Of a stretch of DNA of 64,000 bases, positions 26,787 to 35,781 are shown piece after piece. Under the pieces are notes generated by a model that saw nothing but the letters and a program-made list of their open reading frames with translations, was not told the origin of the DNA and made no database searches. Both the position numbers and the translations under genes were made by a program. The stretch comes from an uncultured bacterium. GTDB taxonomy: Bacteria; Planctomycetota; UBA1135; GCA-002686595. The stretch's first letter is position 1. Every line of letters starts with the position of its first letter. The DNA lies in contig CALCXM010000183.1 in assembly GCA_937905825.1 (NCBI GenBank), positions 26,210 to 90,209 of the forward strand, in the 5' to 3' direction.

Positions 26787-28427
26787 CTAGCCCAGCGGCA
26801 ACTCGAAATCTTCCGCGCTGACGGGCTCCCGACGCTTCAAGCAGTAGGGAACGTTCCAAAGCACGGAACCCGCGGCTTTGACCACGATGCCAAGCGCCCC
26901 GGGCGTGTCGCGCAGGGAGGCCCCGATGCCGATCGTTCCGGTGGCGTCCGTCACCTCCCCACTGGCTTCCTCTTTGGAGCCGCGGAAGATCACTTCGGAC
27001 AGCACCAAGAAAGGCAACCGGAAGAGGTCTTCCAGGGGTGCGTACTTGAGCATGGTCAGCCAAGCGTTGCGCGCGTGGTAGTACAAGCTGCGCGGCCCGG
27101 GCTTGATGCCAAAGGGAGTCTTGTGAAAGACCTCCGCCTTGGGGTATTGCAACACGCGGTAGCCGCGGTTCAGCAACCGGCACGTCAAGTCGCGCTCGTT
27201 GCCATAGATGAACAGGCGCTCGTCGTAGTAGCCCGCCTCGCGCAGGGCCTCGGTGCGCGCCAAGGACGCACAACCTCGGAAGGTGGACATGTAGCGTTCC
27301 GTGTTGATCGCTTCCGAGTTTTTGTAGGAATCGGGCATGCCGGGCTCCACCACCTTGGTCGACACGATGGCGGTGGTCGCGGGCTCCTGTAGCATGCGCG
27401 CAGTGGTTTTGGCGAGCCAATCCGGGGGCATCACGATGTCGTCGTCCAGGATCGCCGTGAACTCCGTGTCGCTCGAGGCGAAGCCCACGTTGAACGTCTC
27501 GCAGGCCCCGTAGTTCGAGTGTGGCATGACCACCAAATGAACCTCGGGAAACTCCGCCCGGATCATCGCGGCGGTGCCGTCAGCGGAGGAGTTGTCGACC
27601 ACGATCACGCGGGTGAAGGGCAGGGTCTGCTTGTAGATCGCCGCCAGGTTCTCGCGCACGTCGTCGCGCTTGTTGAAGGCGGTCAGCACCGCCGTCGTCT
27701 TCGGAACCTGGGTGGATTGGGGGGCCGCTGGGTCAGCGGTCGTCGAATTCGGGGTCATGATTTGGGCAACTAGGGCACCGTACGACAACAGGTCGCGGGC
27801 GTGGCGTTCAGTGAAAGCCTCAACAGCGTACACATCTTCGAGGTCCACGTTGATCGTTGCTCCCCGATCTAGTGCCTCGATTTTTTGCGAAAGCAGCCCG
27901 CCGGGGTTTTGAGAGCGGTGAGCAGCCAGAGCCCGGGACTTTTGTGGAACCCAGGCAGTGATGTCCACCAGGAAATCCCGAGGAGCCGGGGAGTTCACGC
28001 CCCACAGAAAGACCCGCCATTCCGATTCCCCTTGCCCGATTCGCGCCAAGGACTCAAACGCCGCCCGGTGGTCCGGGTGCAGTTCGAAGGGTGAAGGGGC
28101 GAAGACCGCGCCCGGTTGGAACTCCTCGATTTCAGCGCGCAGCAAAGAGTCGAGCTCGGACTGTGCTTGCAAAGCTCCATCGCCAAGGCCCAGGAAGCGC
28201 ACGTCTTGTTGACCCAGCTCGCGCAGGCCACTGCGGCATTCCTCTTCCCGAACGGCTGCCAGGCTCAGGTCCCCCACTGAAGTCAAAACCACGACCCGCA
28301 CGTGCACCTTGCGCTCCGCGAGGGAAGCCAAGGTGCCCCCGCAGGCGATCACCTCGTCGTCTGGATGGGGAGCGATCACGAGCACGCGCCCCCCGAGTTC
28401 ACGGGGTTCGCGCAGAGGCGGAAACAT
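26787..28427 (-). CDS. PIG-L deacetylase fused to GT2 glycosyltransferase
   Basis: A 546-aa two-domain protein; start ATG 28427, 5 bases after the upstream GT4 stop (the frame continues upstream but overlaps that gene). Residues 1 to about 230 are a PIG-L/LmbE zinc de-N-acetylase: APHPDDEVIACGG and the later PSPFELHPDHRAAFE supply the metal ligands. Residues from about 245 are a GT2 transferase with TAVLTAFNKRDDV, VVDNSSADGTAAM and the ILDDDIVMP donor site. Fusion suggests that sugar N-deacetylation and transfer are coupled, or that a just-added GlcNAc-type residue is deacetylated. A free-standing PIG-L is two genes upstream in transcription order. Confidence 0.87.
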   Translation of the reverse strand: MFPPLREPRELGGRVLVIAPHPDDEVIACGGTLASLAERKVHVRVVVLTSVGDLSLAAVREEECRSGLRELGQQDVRFLGLGDGALQAQSELDSLLRAEIEEFQPGAVFAPSPFELHPDHRAAFESLARIGQGESEWRVFLWGVNSPAPRDFLVDITAWVPQKSRALAAHRSQNPGGLLSQKIEALDRGATINVDLEDVYAVEAFTERHARDLLSYGALVAQIMTPNSTTADPAAPQSTQVPKTTAVLTAFNKRDDVRENLAAIYKQTLPFTRVIVVDNSSADGTAAMIRAEFPEVHLVVMPHSNYGACETFNVGFASSDTEFTAILDDDIVMPPDWLAKTTARMLQEPATTAIVSTKVVEPGMPDSYKNSEAINTERYMSTFRGCASLARTEALREAGYYDERLFIYGNERDLTCRLLNRGYRVLQYPKAEVFHKTPFGIKPGPRSLYYHARNAWLTMLKYAPLEDLFRLPFLVLSEVIFRGSKEEASGEVTDATGTIGIGASLRDTPGALGIVVKAAGSVLWNVPYCLKRREPVSAEDFELPLG

Positions 28428-28432
28428 GAAGT

Positions 28433-29689
28433 TCAAAGTGGCTTGGACGAATGACCGTCCAGAATCTCTTTGTAGAGTTCGAGTTGCAATTGGATGGCGC
28501 GCTCCGCGGACTTGGTCTGCTGCGGTACCGAACGGGCCGCATCCTGCAGCTTGTTCGGCGAGTTCGCAAGCTCGCTGAAGAGGCGCGCCCAAGCGTCCGG
28601 ATTCTCGGCGGGCAAGACTCCACCGGGCAGGGGCCCGCGGCCCGCGCAATTCGCAAGCACCTCCGGCAAAGCCCCGCGATCGGAAACCCAAGTGGGCAGT
28701 CCCATAGCAAGCGCCTCTTCCACCACGAGACCGTAACTCTCCGGGGCCCGCGATGGAAAAGCCGCCAGGTCCGAGCGAGCGGCGTACTGCGCCAACTCCT
28801 GACCGTTGAAGCGACCGGGGAGTTCCAACTCCAAGTGTCCCGCCGCCTGACGCAGTTGATCGTCGAAACCCACTTGCACTTCCGTCCCCGGCAAGATCAA
28901 GCGCAGCATCCCGGGCTCCAGTTGGGCGGCGGCCCGCACCAGATCAAGTGTGCCCTTGATCTCCGAGCGGTTGCCAAAGGAAAGCACGGTCAAAGGGTCC
29001 CCGTTGCGCTCACGGGGAGCGACACGCGGCAGTTCCCGACAGAGCCCATGGGGAATCACCTGCCAGTGCGAGGCATCCACTTCCATCTGATGACTGAGCG
29101 CCTCCGCCAGACTGCGGCTGGGCGAAATCACGTAGCGCGCCTTGTCCAACTCCGCTCGAAAGTTCTTCCAACGCTCTGTCAAGCGCTGCTGAATGTCCGC
29201 CGGCAAGTGATCGCCGACCATTGGCAGGATGCACTTCACACAGTCCCCTGTGGGCCTCGTCGAAGGGCAATGGAGACCATTCTGCGGCGTCCGGAAAAAA
29301 CGCGGGCAGCTTGCGTAGTAGTCGTGCACGGTCAAAACCACGGGTAGCTTGCGCGATAGCCTGCGAACCAGGTCGCCACTGATGCTCGCCCAGTGATGGA
29401 CGTGAACGAGATCGCAGCCCTCCACTGCTTCGGAGACCACTCGCACCATGCGCGCGAACTGCCAATGGGCCGTGCTGTCTTCCACCTTCGTCTTGACGAT
29501 GCGCGTGACGGGCACGCCGGCCACGTTCTCCGTGTAGGGCCGAAAGCCCTTGCGTTTTTCTTGGCTACCGCAAATCACACGCACCTCATGGCCGGCCTCG
29601 ATCAGCGCCTTGGCCTGGGCCGCGACCACGAGTTCCGTCCCTCCCACGAATTCTGGTGGATAGGCATTGCACACCAAAGCGATCTTCAT
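28433..29689 (-). CDS. GT4-family glycosyltransferase
   Basis: 418 aa; ATG 29689 overlaps the upstream PIG-L stop (ATGA). GT-B fold with NAYPPEFVGGTELVVAAQA, a HHWASISGD segment, a cysteine cluster typical of this sub-group (CPRFF, HCPSTRPTGDCVKC), and ESYGLVVEEALAMGLP at the donor site (EX7E). It resembles the two GT4 enzymes at 19014 and 20423, so the three are likely paralogues acting on one polymer. Donor sugar unknown. Confidence 0.87.
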   Translation of the reverse strand: MKIALVCNAYPPEFVGGTELVVAAQAKALIEAGHEVRVICGSQEKRKGFRPYTENVAGVPVTRIVKTKVEDSTAHWQFARMVRVVSEAVEGCDLVHVHHWASISGDLVRRLSRKLPVVLTVHDYYASCPRFFRTPQNGLHCPSTRPTGDCVKCILPMVGDHLPADIQQRLTERWKNFRAELDKARYVISPSRSLAEALSHQMEVDASHWQVIPHGLCRELPRVAPRERNGDPLTVLSFGNRSEIKGTLDLVRAAAQLEPGMLRLILPGTEVQVGFDDQLRQAAGHLELELPGRFNGQELAQYAARSDLAAFPSRAPESYGLVVEEALAMGLPTWVSDRGALPEVLANCAGRGPLPGGVLPAENPDAWARLFSELANSPNKLQDAARSVPQQTKSAERAIQLQLELYKEILDGHSSKPL

Positions 29690-30333
29690 GAAACGGGCTC
29701 CCAACGTTGAAAGCGCTCGTACTGACCAGATCCGTCGCGCTGCGCCATGCAGCGCATTTGCGCCAGCAGGTCAGCGTAGGCCAGTTGGCTCTGGTGTTGT
29801 TCAAGCGCTTCGACCTTGCGCGGCCAAACACCGGACACATCGACCAACTGGTCGGGGGGCAGCTCGCTCCACACTTCGTAGCCCCAAACATCGATGCCCA
29901 TTTCTCGGCCGCCGCCTTCTGCCAGGGAGAGCCAACGAGAAACCGCTTCGGCCACCGTGCGATGATCCCGGTGTCCATCGCCCACCCATGGGGCCAAGAC
30001 CAATTCTGGTTGCAAGCGCGCGACGAGTTCTGCCAGTCGTTCAGCGCCCTGATCGAGTTCTTCCGAGCTGGCCAAGTGCCCCTCGGGGAGCCCCCAAAAG
30101 GTGTAGTTCGTGAGCCCTAAGCTACGACCGCCGGCCTCGGCCTCGCGCTGGCGTCGGGCCACGTAATCTGCGGATTCGAACTTGCCCTGGGGATCACCGG
30201 CGGCCCCATCGAACACGATCAGCACATGCACATGCGCCCCGCGCCCTGTGCACAGCGAGAGCGTTCCGCCACAACCCAGGACTTCATCATCCGGGTGCGG
30301 AGCGACAACGAGAATGCGCTTGGCATCGATCAT
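29686..30333 (-). CDS. PIG-L family deacetylase
   Basis: 215-aa zinc-dependent de-N-acetylase of the LmbE/PIG-L family. It has LVVAPHPDDEVLGCGG at the N-terminus and GDGHRDHRTVAEAVSRW, supplying the His/Asp metal ligands. The start is ATG 30333, overlapping the upstream GT2 stop as ATGA; an open frame extending to 30606 overlaps the neighbour and is rejected. It probably removes acetyl from an amino sugar of the polymer or of a nucleotide or lipid-linked precursor. Confidence 0.88.
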   Translation of the reverse strand: MIDAKRILVVAPHPDDEVLGCGGTLSLCTGRGAHVHVLIVFDGAAGDPQGKFESADYVARRQREAEAGGRSLGLTNYTFWGLPEGHLASSEELDQGAERLAELVARLQPELVLAPWVGDGHRDHRTVAEAVSRWLSLAEGGGREMGIDVWGYEVWSELPPDQLVDVSGVWPRKVEALEQHQSQLAYADLLAQMRCMAQRDGSGQYERFQRWEPVS

Positions 30334-31583
30334 CCCACGCGCTCCCCTGGAAACGACTCGCGCCATGTGGAACGCCCTGGCTGCTGCCCCGCTTGCGGGT
30401 CGAGCGGCCAACTGCGAGCCGGGCTGGTCTTGTGAAAACGCCAAGCCCCGAGCAGCTGGCCGCTCGAGCGCTCGACTCCGCGCACGTAGTAGGTCCCGGG
30501 AAACAACCAACTCCAGGCCTTGGCTGAGTAGTGGAACGAACCTCCGTCGAGCATGGTGCCTGCGCTCAATCCCCAAAAGGGTGTCAACGAGATCTCCAAA
30601 GAGCACTCGGTGTCCGCTGGCAAGGGGAACTCCGGACTTTGATGGACATCCCCGAAGTCAAGCAGGGAATGCATGGGGAGCGGCGCTCGCTGTGGTCTCC
30701 ACGACGCCAGAAACCGCGCGCAGGCCTGGATCAGCAGGGCGCCGACGCCCCGGTGATGCTTGGCCATGTACAGGCTGCGACCATAGGCGTGACGCGCCGC
30801 CACCTCACCGACAAAGTCAGGACCCGCGCTGCGCGACCAGTGATGCAAAATCTCCGATGCAGGCTCGACCACGAGATCGTAGCCGGCCTCTTTCAACTGG
30901 CGACAGAGGTCCGCGTCTTCGAAGTACAGGGGAAAACGTCCGTCCATCACCTGCCCCAGCTGGTCGATGGTCGAGCGCCGCATGAACAAGCACGCCCCCG
31001 AGAGCATCTCGCGCGACTCGCACTCTTGAGTGCTCCAAAAGGCCTGGGCCTCCCGGCTCTTGCGATCCGCGCGCCAGCGTGCGATGCCGGGAAAGTGAGT
31101 GGCCAACACGTCCGCAAGCTCCGTCAACGGACTGGGCAGCTCGTTGGGCGGCAGCAGAACTTGCAGGTCCTCGTCCAAGTAAATGCGAGGCTGAACCGCA
31201 CCGGTATCCGCGTACTCTTCCAAGTGCTTCAGCAGCGGCCCGATCGATCCCTGCAAGAAGTGCAGGTCAGGATTCAAGAGAGCAACGGTGTCCTCGGCCG
31301 CACCGCTGGAGAGTTCGTAGGCCATGTTCAGCCCAGTTGCATACCCCACATTGGCCGGCGAGGTGCGCACGCGCACTCCAGCTCGGCGCAAAGTACGCCA
31401 CCAGGTGGACTCCCCCAACTCGGAACCACTGTCGAGCACAATGATCTCCAAGTCCTTGGCTTGGCCCCCCTCCGCTGCCCAGGTCGTTTGCAGACTCTCG
31501 GCGCAGCGTTGGGTCCAAGCCCCCGAATTGTGATTCACAATCAGGGCAGAAAGGCGCCGACCAGAGAGACTCGCGGCGGTCAT
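30330..31583 (-). CDS. GT2 glycosyltransferase with extra C-terminal domain
   Basis: 417 aa, ATG overlapping the ABC ATPase stop (ATGA). The GT-A part has ALIVNHNSGAWTQRCAESL, LDSGSELGE, VGYATGLNMAYE and LLNPDLHF, typical of rhamnosyl-like GT2 enzymes, then ALLIQACARFLASW. After about residue 300 there is a beta-rich stretch of about 110 residues (PADTECSLEISL, YYVRGVERSSGQLL). I do not recognise this tail, which could be a carbohydrate-binding module. Confidence 0.86.
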   Translation of the reverse strand: MTAASLSGRRLSALIVNHNSGAWTQRCAESLQTTWAAEGGQAKDLEIIVLDSGSELGESTWWRTLRRAGVRVRTSPANVGYATGLNMAYELSSGAAEDTVALLNPDLHFLQGSIGPLLKHLEEYADTGAVQPRIYLDEDLQVLLPPNELPSPLTELADVLATHFPGIARWRADRKSREAQAFWSTQECESREMLSGACLFMRRSTIDQLGQVMDGRFPLYFEDADLCRQLKEAGYDLVVEPASEILHHWSRSAGPDFVGEVAARHAYGRSLYMAKHHRGVGALLIQACARFLASWRPQRAPLPMHSLLDFGDVHQSPEFPLPADTECSLEISLTPFWGLSAGTMLDGGSFHYSAKAWSWLFPGTYYVRGVERSSGQLLGAWRFHKTSPARSWPLDPQAGQQPGRSTWRESFPGERVG

Positions 31584-32803
31584 GCTGCCACCTCCGAATC
31601 TCTCTGGCGATCCCCGGCGCTACGCAGTTCCCAATCGTGCTCTAGGCGAATCAAACCGACTTCATCGGTTCCCGCCTCCACGACCAGGTCTTCTTCAAGG
31701 GCACGTTCCTCGTACCGAAACACCCCTTCCCCATCGAACAGGTACAGCATCACCGTGAAGCGACCCGAGAGCAGGGCGAGGTTGGGAAGGTGCAAGACCG
31801 CCTCCCCTTGCTGGCCTTCCAGCTTTCTGCCGTCCAGGTGCGTGCCAGCGGCGGCGCACAGGGTTTGATCCTGACGAACGAAGGCCACCCCGAGTTGAAT
31901 GGGTCGAGCGTTGCCCTGCGGGTTGCGCCAACGCAGGTGCAATTCCAAATCATCGCCGGTCTGCACCACCCGAGCCGGGCTGCGGTCCTTGCGAATCAAA
32001 CGGGCGGAGTCGATGCGTGGCCACTCAATCGGGCGCGGTCCGCCCTCCGCGCATCCGTCCATCTGCGCCCCCTGCCAAGCTGAGTAGCGATTGGTGACCG
32101 TGGCCGAGTCACCGACGCACTCCACCTCGCCATGGTCCAGCCACATGGCTTCGTCGCACAGTTGGCGCATGTCGTACAGGCTGTGGCTGCAGAACAAGAT
32201 CGTGCGGTTGTCTTCCTTGAACTCACGCAAGCGGTCCACACACTTCTTTTGGAAGTACATGTCCCCCACGGCGAAGACCTCGTCGAGAATCAGGATCTCC
32301 GGATCGAAGCCCAGGGCGGCCGCAAATCCGAGACGCATGCCCATGCCTGTGGAATAGGTGCGAACGGGCGCATCGAAGGCCTCCCCCAATTCGGCAAACT
32401 CCGCGATGGAGTCCATGCGTCGATTCACCTGGCGCATGGAATGGCCCGCGAGGATGCCGTTCATGCGCACGTTCTCGCGACCGCTGAAGTCCAGGTGGAA
32501 GCCCGTGCCCAATTCCAAGAGACTCGCCACGCGGCCGGAAGTTCGGTAGCGGCCCGTGGTCGCGCTGGTGGTGCCAGCCAGGACCTTGAGCAGGGTGCTC
32601 TTGCCCGCCCCATTCGCGCCGCACAACCCGAAGGCCATGCCCATGTCTATTTGCAGGTTGACGTCCTGCAACGCCCACTTGGACTCATGACCGCGATGCA
32701 AGCCAAAGGTCAGCCCTTCCAACAGACGTGCTGCAGGGCTGCGGTAAACGCGGTAGGCCTTGCCCAGTCGTTGCGCCTCCAGCGCCCACACTTTTGCGCC
32801 CAT
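31580..32803 (-). CDS. Polysaccharide ABC exporter ATPase with Wzt-like C-terminal domain
   Basis: Energises export of a finished or lipid-linked polysaccharide. 407 aa; ATG 32803, one base after the permease stop. Walker A GANGAGKS (62-69), the signature YSTGM (150-154), Walker B LILDEVFAVGD (171-181) and the H-loop CSHSL are present. The ~145-residue C-terminal extension has a beta-sandwich pattern like the Wzt domain that recognises the polymer's terminal modification. If it works like Wzt, chain-end recognition would control export. Confidence 0.9.
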   Translation of the reverse strand: MGAKVWALEAQRLGKAYRVYRSPAARLLEGLTFGLHRGHESKWALQDVNLQIDMGMAFGLCGANGAGKSTLLKVLAGTTSATTGRYRTSGRVASLLELGTGFHLDFSGRENVRMNGILAGHSMRQVNRRMDSIAEFAELGEAFDAPVRTYSTGMGMRLGFAAALGFDPEILILDEVFAVGDMYFQKKCVDRLREFKEDNRTILFCSHSLYDMRQLCDEAMWLDHGEVECVGDSATVTNRYSAWQGAQMDGCAEGGPRPIEWPRIDSARLIRKDRSPARVVQTGDDLELHLRWRNPQGNARPIQLGVAFVRQDQTLCAAAGTHLDGRKLEGQQGEAVLHLPNLALLSGRFTVMLYLFDGEGVFRYEERALEEDLVVEAGTDEVGLIRLEHDWELRSAGDRQRDSEVAA

Positions 32804-32804
32804 G

Positions 32805-33737
32805 CTAGACCTCGTCCGCCATGTGCCGTTCGACACGGAAGAAGATCAGGGAGCCGGTCACAAAAGCACCGAAGGCCCACAGGCTGAGCACTCGCAAGGA
32901 CTCGTAGAAGGCGCCGTTGAAGACGAGTTCTGGCTGTCCCGACATCAGCAGTTCGCGCCAGGCGTAGAGCAAGTGATGAACGGGGTTCAACTCCACCAGG
33001 GGCAGCCACTCTTCTAGACCGGGCAACAGCGCGTCGGATGGAATCCAAAACACGGGGGTCAGGAACATCCAGATCGTGAGCAGCACGCCCACGATTGGGG
33101 CGGTGTCTCGGAACAAGACTTGTAACGCGGAGAGTCCCAGGCCCAAGCCCAGGGTCAAGAGCAATTGCAGTCCCAAGAGCAAGGGGCCCCAGAGCAACAG
33201 GGAAACTCCGGGGAACTGCCATGCCGAAGTGACGCCGGTGTACGTGAGGTAGGCGATCAGTCCCGCACCGAAGGTCACGAGGGACGAGAGCACCACTTGC
33301 AGGGGCAAGAGTTGGGCGTCAAAGCGCACCTTCTGCACCAGGGTCCGGTGTTCGAGAATGCACCCCGTGGAGCGTTGAACCGCGTCGGCGAAGGAACTCC
33401 ACACCAAGGTGCCCGTGAACATGTAGACCCCCATGGTTCCCGCGGGAACTCCGGAGCCCGTTCCGAGTTTCAACCCGAGCAGCTCGGTGAAGATGAAGGC
33501 GTAGATCGCAAACTGAACCAGGGGTTGCAACAGAACCCAAGCGAAGCCAAGCAAAGTCCCACGGAAGCGCGCTTGCAGCTCTCGACGCACGGACGTTGCC
33601 AGAAGCTCACGCCGACTCCACACGACCTTCGGCCACGCCGCCAGCCGCGCGAGCGACTGCCAGGTTCGAGGCCGTCCGGCAACGATCCATTCAGGCTGAC
33701 CTGTGGATACAGGGACAGATAGAGACTTCGGGAACAT
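32805..33737 (-). CDS. Polysaccharide ABC exporter permease (ABC-2, Wzm/TagG-like)
   Basis: Membrane half of the exporter. The 310-aa product has a cytoplasmic amphipathic N-terminus with ELQARFRGTLLGFAWVLLQPL, the ABC-2 family entry signature, then six predicted helices, with TPVFWIPSDALLPGLEEW and LNPVHHLLYAWRELL near the C-terminus. The start at ATG 33737 is inferred; an earlier start at 33818 is possible, and the N-terminal 10-20 residues come from a degenerate repeat tract. Confidence 0.88.
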   Translation of the reverse strand: MFPKSLSVPVSTGQPEWIVAGRPRTWQSLARLAAWPKVVWSRRELLATSVRRELQARFRGTLLGFAWVLLQPLVQFAIYAFIFTELLGLKLGTGSGVPAGTMGVYMFTGTLVWSSFADAVQRSTGCILEHRTLVQKVRFDAQLLPLQVVLSSLVTFGAGLIAYLTYTGVTSAWQFPGVSLLLWGPLLLGLQLLLTLGLGLGLSALQVLFRDTAPIVGVLLTIWMFLTPVFWIPSDALLPGLEEWLPLVELNPVHHLLYAWRELLMSGQPELVFNGAFYESLRVLSLWAFGAFVTGSLIFFRVERHMADEV

Positions 33738-34004
33738 AGATACTGATAGGGATAGCGATAGCTGGAGCCATCTGGGGAGATGGACACCGTTCCAGCCCCT
33801 TCGTCTTGCGCCCATGGTCGAGTGAAGCCAGAAGACAAAGAGAATGCGTAAACTGCGCACCGAGGAGTTCTGGACCTCCCAGTTGCGCTCGGGTGCACTC
33901 CTTGGCTTGCCGCTCCCTGTTCCGGGGAATACACTCGGCGCCCCCAATGGGAGCATCGCGGCGGACCTTTGGGACCGACCCGCCCCTTGCAGGGCAACAC
34001 CTTC

Positions 34005-35636
34005 ATGACCCCCAAACACGCGCTCGATCTCTGCCTTGGCCTGCTGCTCAGCGCCCTCATTCTGGCGGGAATCGAGTTCAGTCTGGCCGGGCTCGGTGCC
34101 GGGGAAGTTGTGGACACGAACAACTGGTCCCGGGGCTTTGACCCAACCGCGCGCTACCTGGTGCCTTTGGAGGAATCCCCCGGAGCCTGGCAAACCCGCT
34201 TCAAGCACAAGACCTATCCGGAGGTCACGATCCCAGCCAAGTCAGCCAAAGTGCGCGTCATCACCTTCGGCGGCTCCAACGTGCACGGTTTTCCGACGCG
34301 CTACCTGAAGAACCTGCTCAATCGAAAGGCGCGAGGGCTGAACCGAGAGGAGCTTGAGGCCGATTCAATCGCCAAGGACGACGACCCGCCGGAGGAGCTC
34401 TTTGAAGTGATCAACTTGGGCCGCCCGGGCTACGGATCGGAACGGGTGAAGTTCATCTTCGAGCAAGCCCTAAGGGAACTCGAGCCGGACGTGGTCATCC
34501 TCTACACCGGGCACAACGAATTCGTCGAGCGCGGCTTTCAACTCGACCTTGAGGTCGCCAGCGTTGGCGGTTGGGCACAGGGCCCGCTCGCACTCGCCCG
34601 CGAAACCAGGCTCTTCAACTCCCTGGCTCAACACTTCGCCGCACGCAACCAAGTGCCCTCCAGCACTCGCCAAGCAGAGCCCGAAGCCTGGGACAACGAG
34701 TACTCAAAGTTCATTCACATCACCTACGCGGAAACCCAAGCCTACTTCCAAGCGTTGCAGGCCAACGTGGCCGCCATGTGCGAGATGGCGACGCAGCGCG
34801 GGGTGCCCATGATCCTGTCCACGGTCGTCTACAATCGCCTTTCGGTTCCGCACTCTTCGACGTTTTCAGCGGGAGTCAGCCAAGAGGACATCGCCCACTT
34901 CGAGAGCAAGCGCATGGCCGCGCTGGATGCCCTGCCCCGCTACCTGCAACAGCTCTTGCCTCTTGGCGAGGAAAAGCGCCTGCACGGCTTGGACTTTGAA
35001 GTGCGCCGGCCCGATCGCAGCCGGGAGCCTGTGACATTTCCATTGGAAGACTTCGACGGCTGGCGCGCCGCGACGGGGCTTCTCGCCAATCGGGATCCAC
35101 GCATGCGCCCCGAGGAGTGTTGGTCCGAATCCGTCAAGCCCTTCTACGCAGCCTTGCAACTCTTCCAACAGCGCGCTCTGGGCAACAAGCCACGGGGCGC
35201 AATCGTGCAAGCCGAGAAGGACATGCACGGGGCGCTCGCTATCATCCCCGACCATCCCCGTGCTCTCTTCGAGTTGGCCCTGATCGAGTCCCTTCTAGAA
35301 CGGGACCCCAAACGCATCCGCGAGTTGTTCGAGCGAGCGGCGGCTTTGGACCGGGCCCCGCGCAAGGGTTCGGAAGCCACCAACGATCTTGTGCGTGAGG
35401 TGGCCGCTGAGTTTCCGAGCATCACCCTGCTCGACATGGATCGGGCTTTGCAAGCGTGCGTGCCGAATGGGCTCATCGGTTGGGAGTGGATGGCGGATCA
35501 CTGCCATCCGCTGCGTGGTGCACGTGACGCAATGATGGAACTCCTCTGCGAGACCCTTTACGCGAGCTGGCCCGACATCGTCGAAGTGACCCGCAAGACC
35601 AACTCCCAAGCCGCGCTTCCTGGGGAACAGCGCTAA
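34005..35636 (+). CDS. Membrane-anchored SGNH/GDSL hydrolase-like protein
   Basis: 543 aa, start ATG 34005 (weak AGGG upstream). An N-terminal helix (8-30) anchors it. SGNH-type blocks: TFGGSNVHG with candidate nucleophile S91, LGRPGYGSE, YTGHNEF (169-173) and DHCHP with D498 and H501. Such proteins occur in exopolysaccharide loci as O-acetyl transfer or hydrolysis enzymes. There is no acyltransferase-3 domain, and TPR-like helices occupy about 380-460. It is divergent from the ABC exporter with a 267-bp gap. Function as an esterase is inferred. Confidence 0.75.
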   Translation: MTPKHALDLCLGLLLSALILAGIEFSLAGLGAGEVVDTNNWSRGFDPTARYLVPLEESPGAWQTRFKHKTYPEVTIPAKSAKVRVITFGGSNVHGFPTRYLKNLLNRKARGLNREELEADSIAKDDDPPEELFEVINLGRPGYGSERVKFIFEQALRELEPDVVILYTGHNEFVERGFQLDLEVASVGGWAQGPLALARETRLFNSLAQHFAARNQVPSSTRQAEPEAWDNEYSKFIHITYAETQAYFQALQANVAAMCEMATQRGVPMILSTVVYNRLSVPHSSTFSAGVSQEDIAHFESKRMAALDALPRYLQQLLPLGEEKRLHGLDFEVRRPDRSREPVTFPLEDFDGWRAATGLLANRDPRMRPEECWSESVKPFYAALQLFQQRALGNKPRGAIVQAEKDMHGALAIIPDHPRALFELALIESLLERDPKRIRELFERAAALDRAPRKGSEATNDLVREVAAEFPSITLLDMDRALQACVPNGLIGWEWMADHCHPLRGARDAMMELLCETLYASWPDIVEVTRKTNSQAALPGEQR

Positions 35637-35646
35637 GGCAAGCCCC

Positions 35647-35781
35647 ATGCAATTCCTGCGCAACCACCCCTTGATCTGGATCGTGCCGTTGATCGTCGTG
35701 CCCTTGGTGTTGGCCATCGTCAGCTACCTGGCCCACGCCGAGTCCATGACTCCGGACAACCCGTTCATCTACGACCTGTAG
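35647..35781 (+). CDS. DUF5989-like micro membrane protein (44 aa)
   Basis: A short gene, ATG 35647 to TAG 35781, starting 10 bases after the SGNH stop. The peptide begins MQFLRNHPLIWIVPLIVV, continues as one transmembrane helix and ends NPFIYDL. DUF5989 proteins of about 50 aa share this plan: a short polar N-terminus, a tryptophan at the helix entrance, one helix, and a PFIY-L end. They are often next to SxtJ, carbamoyltransferase or SGNH genes in polysaccharide loci. The match is by eye, and the family is functionally uncharacterised. Confidence 0.6.
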   Translation: MQFLRNHPLIWIVPLIVVPLVLAIVSYLAHAESMTPDNPFIYDL

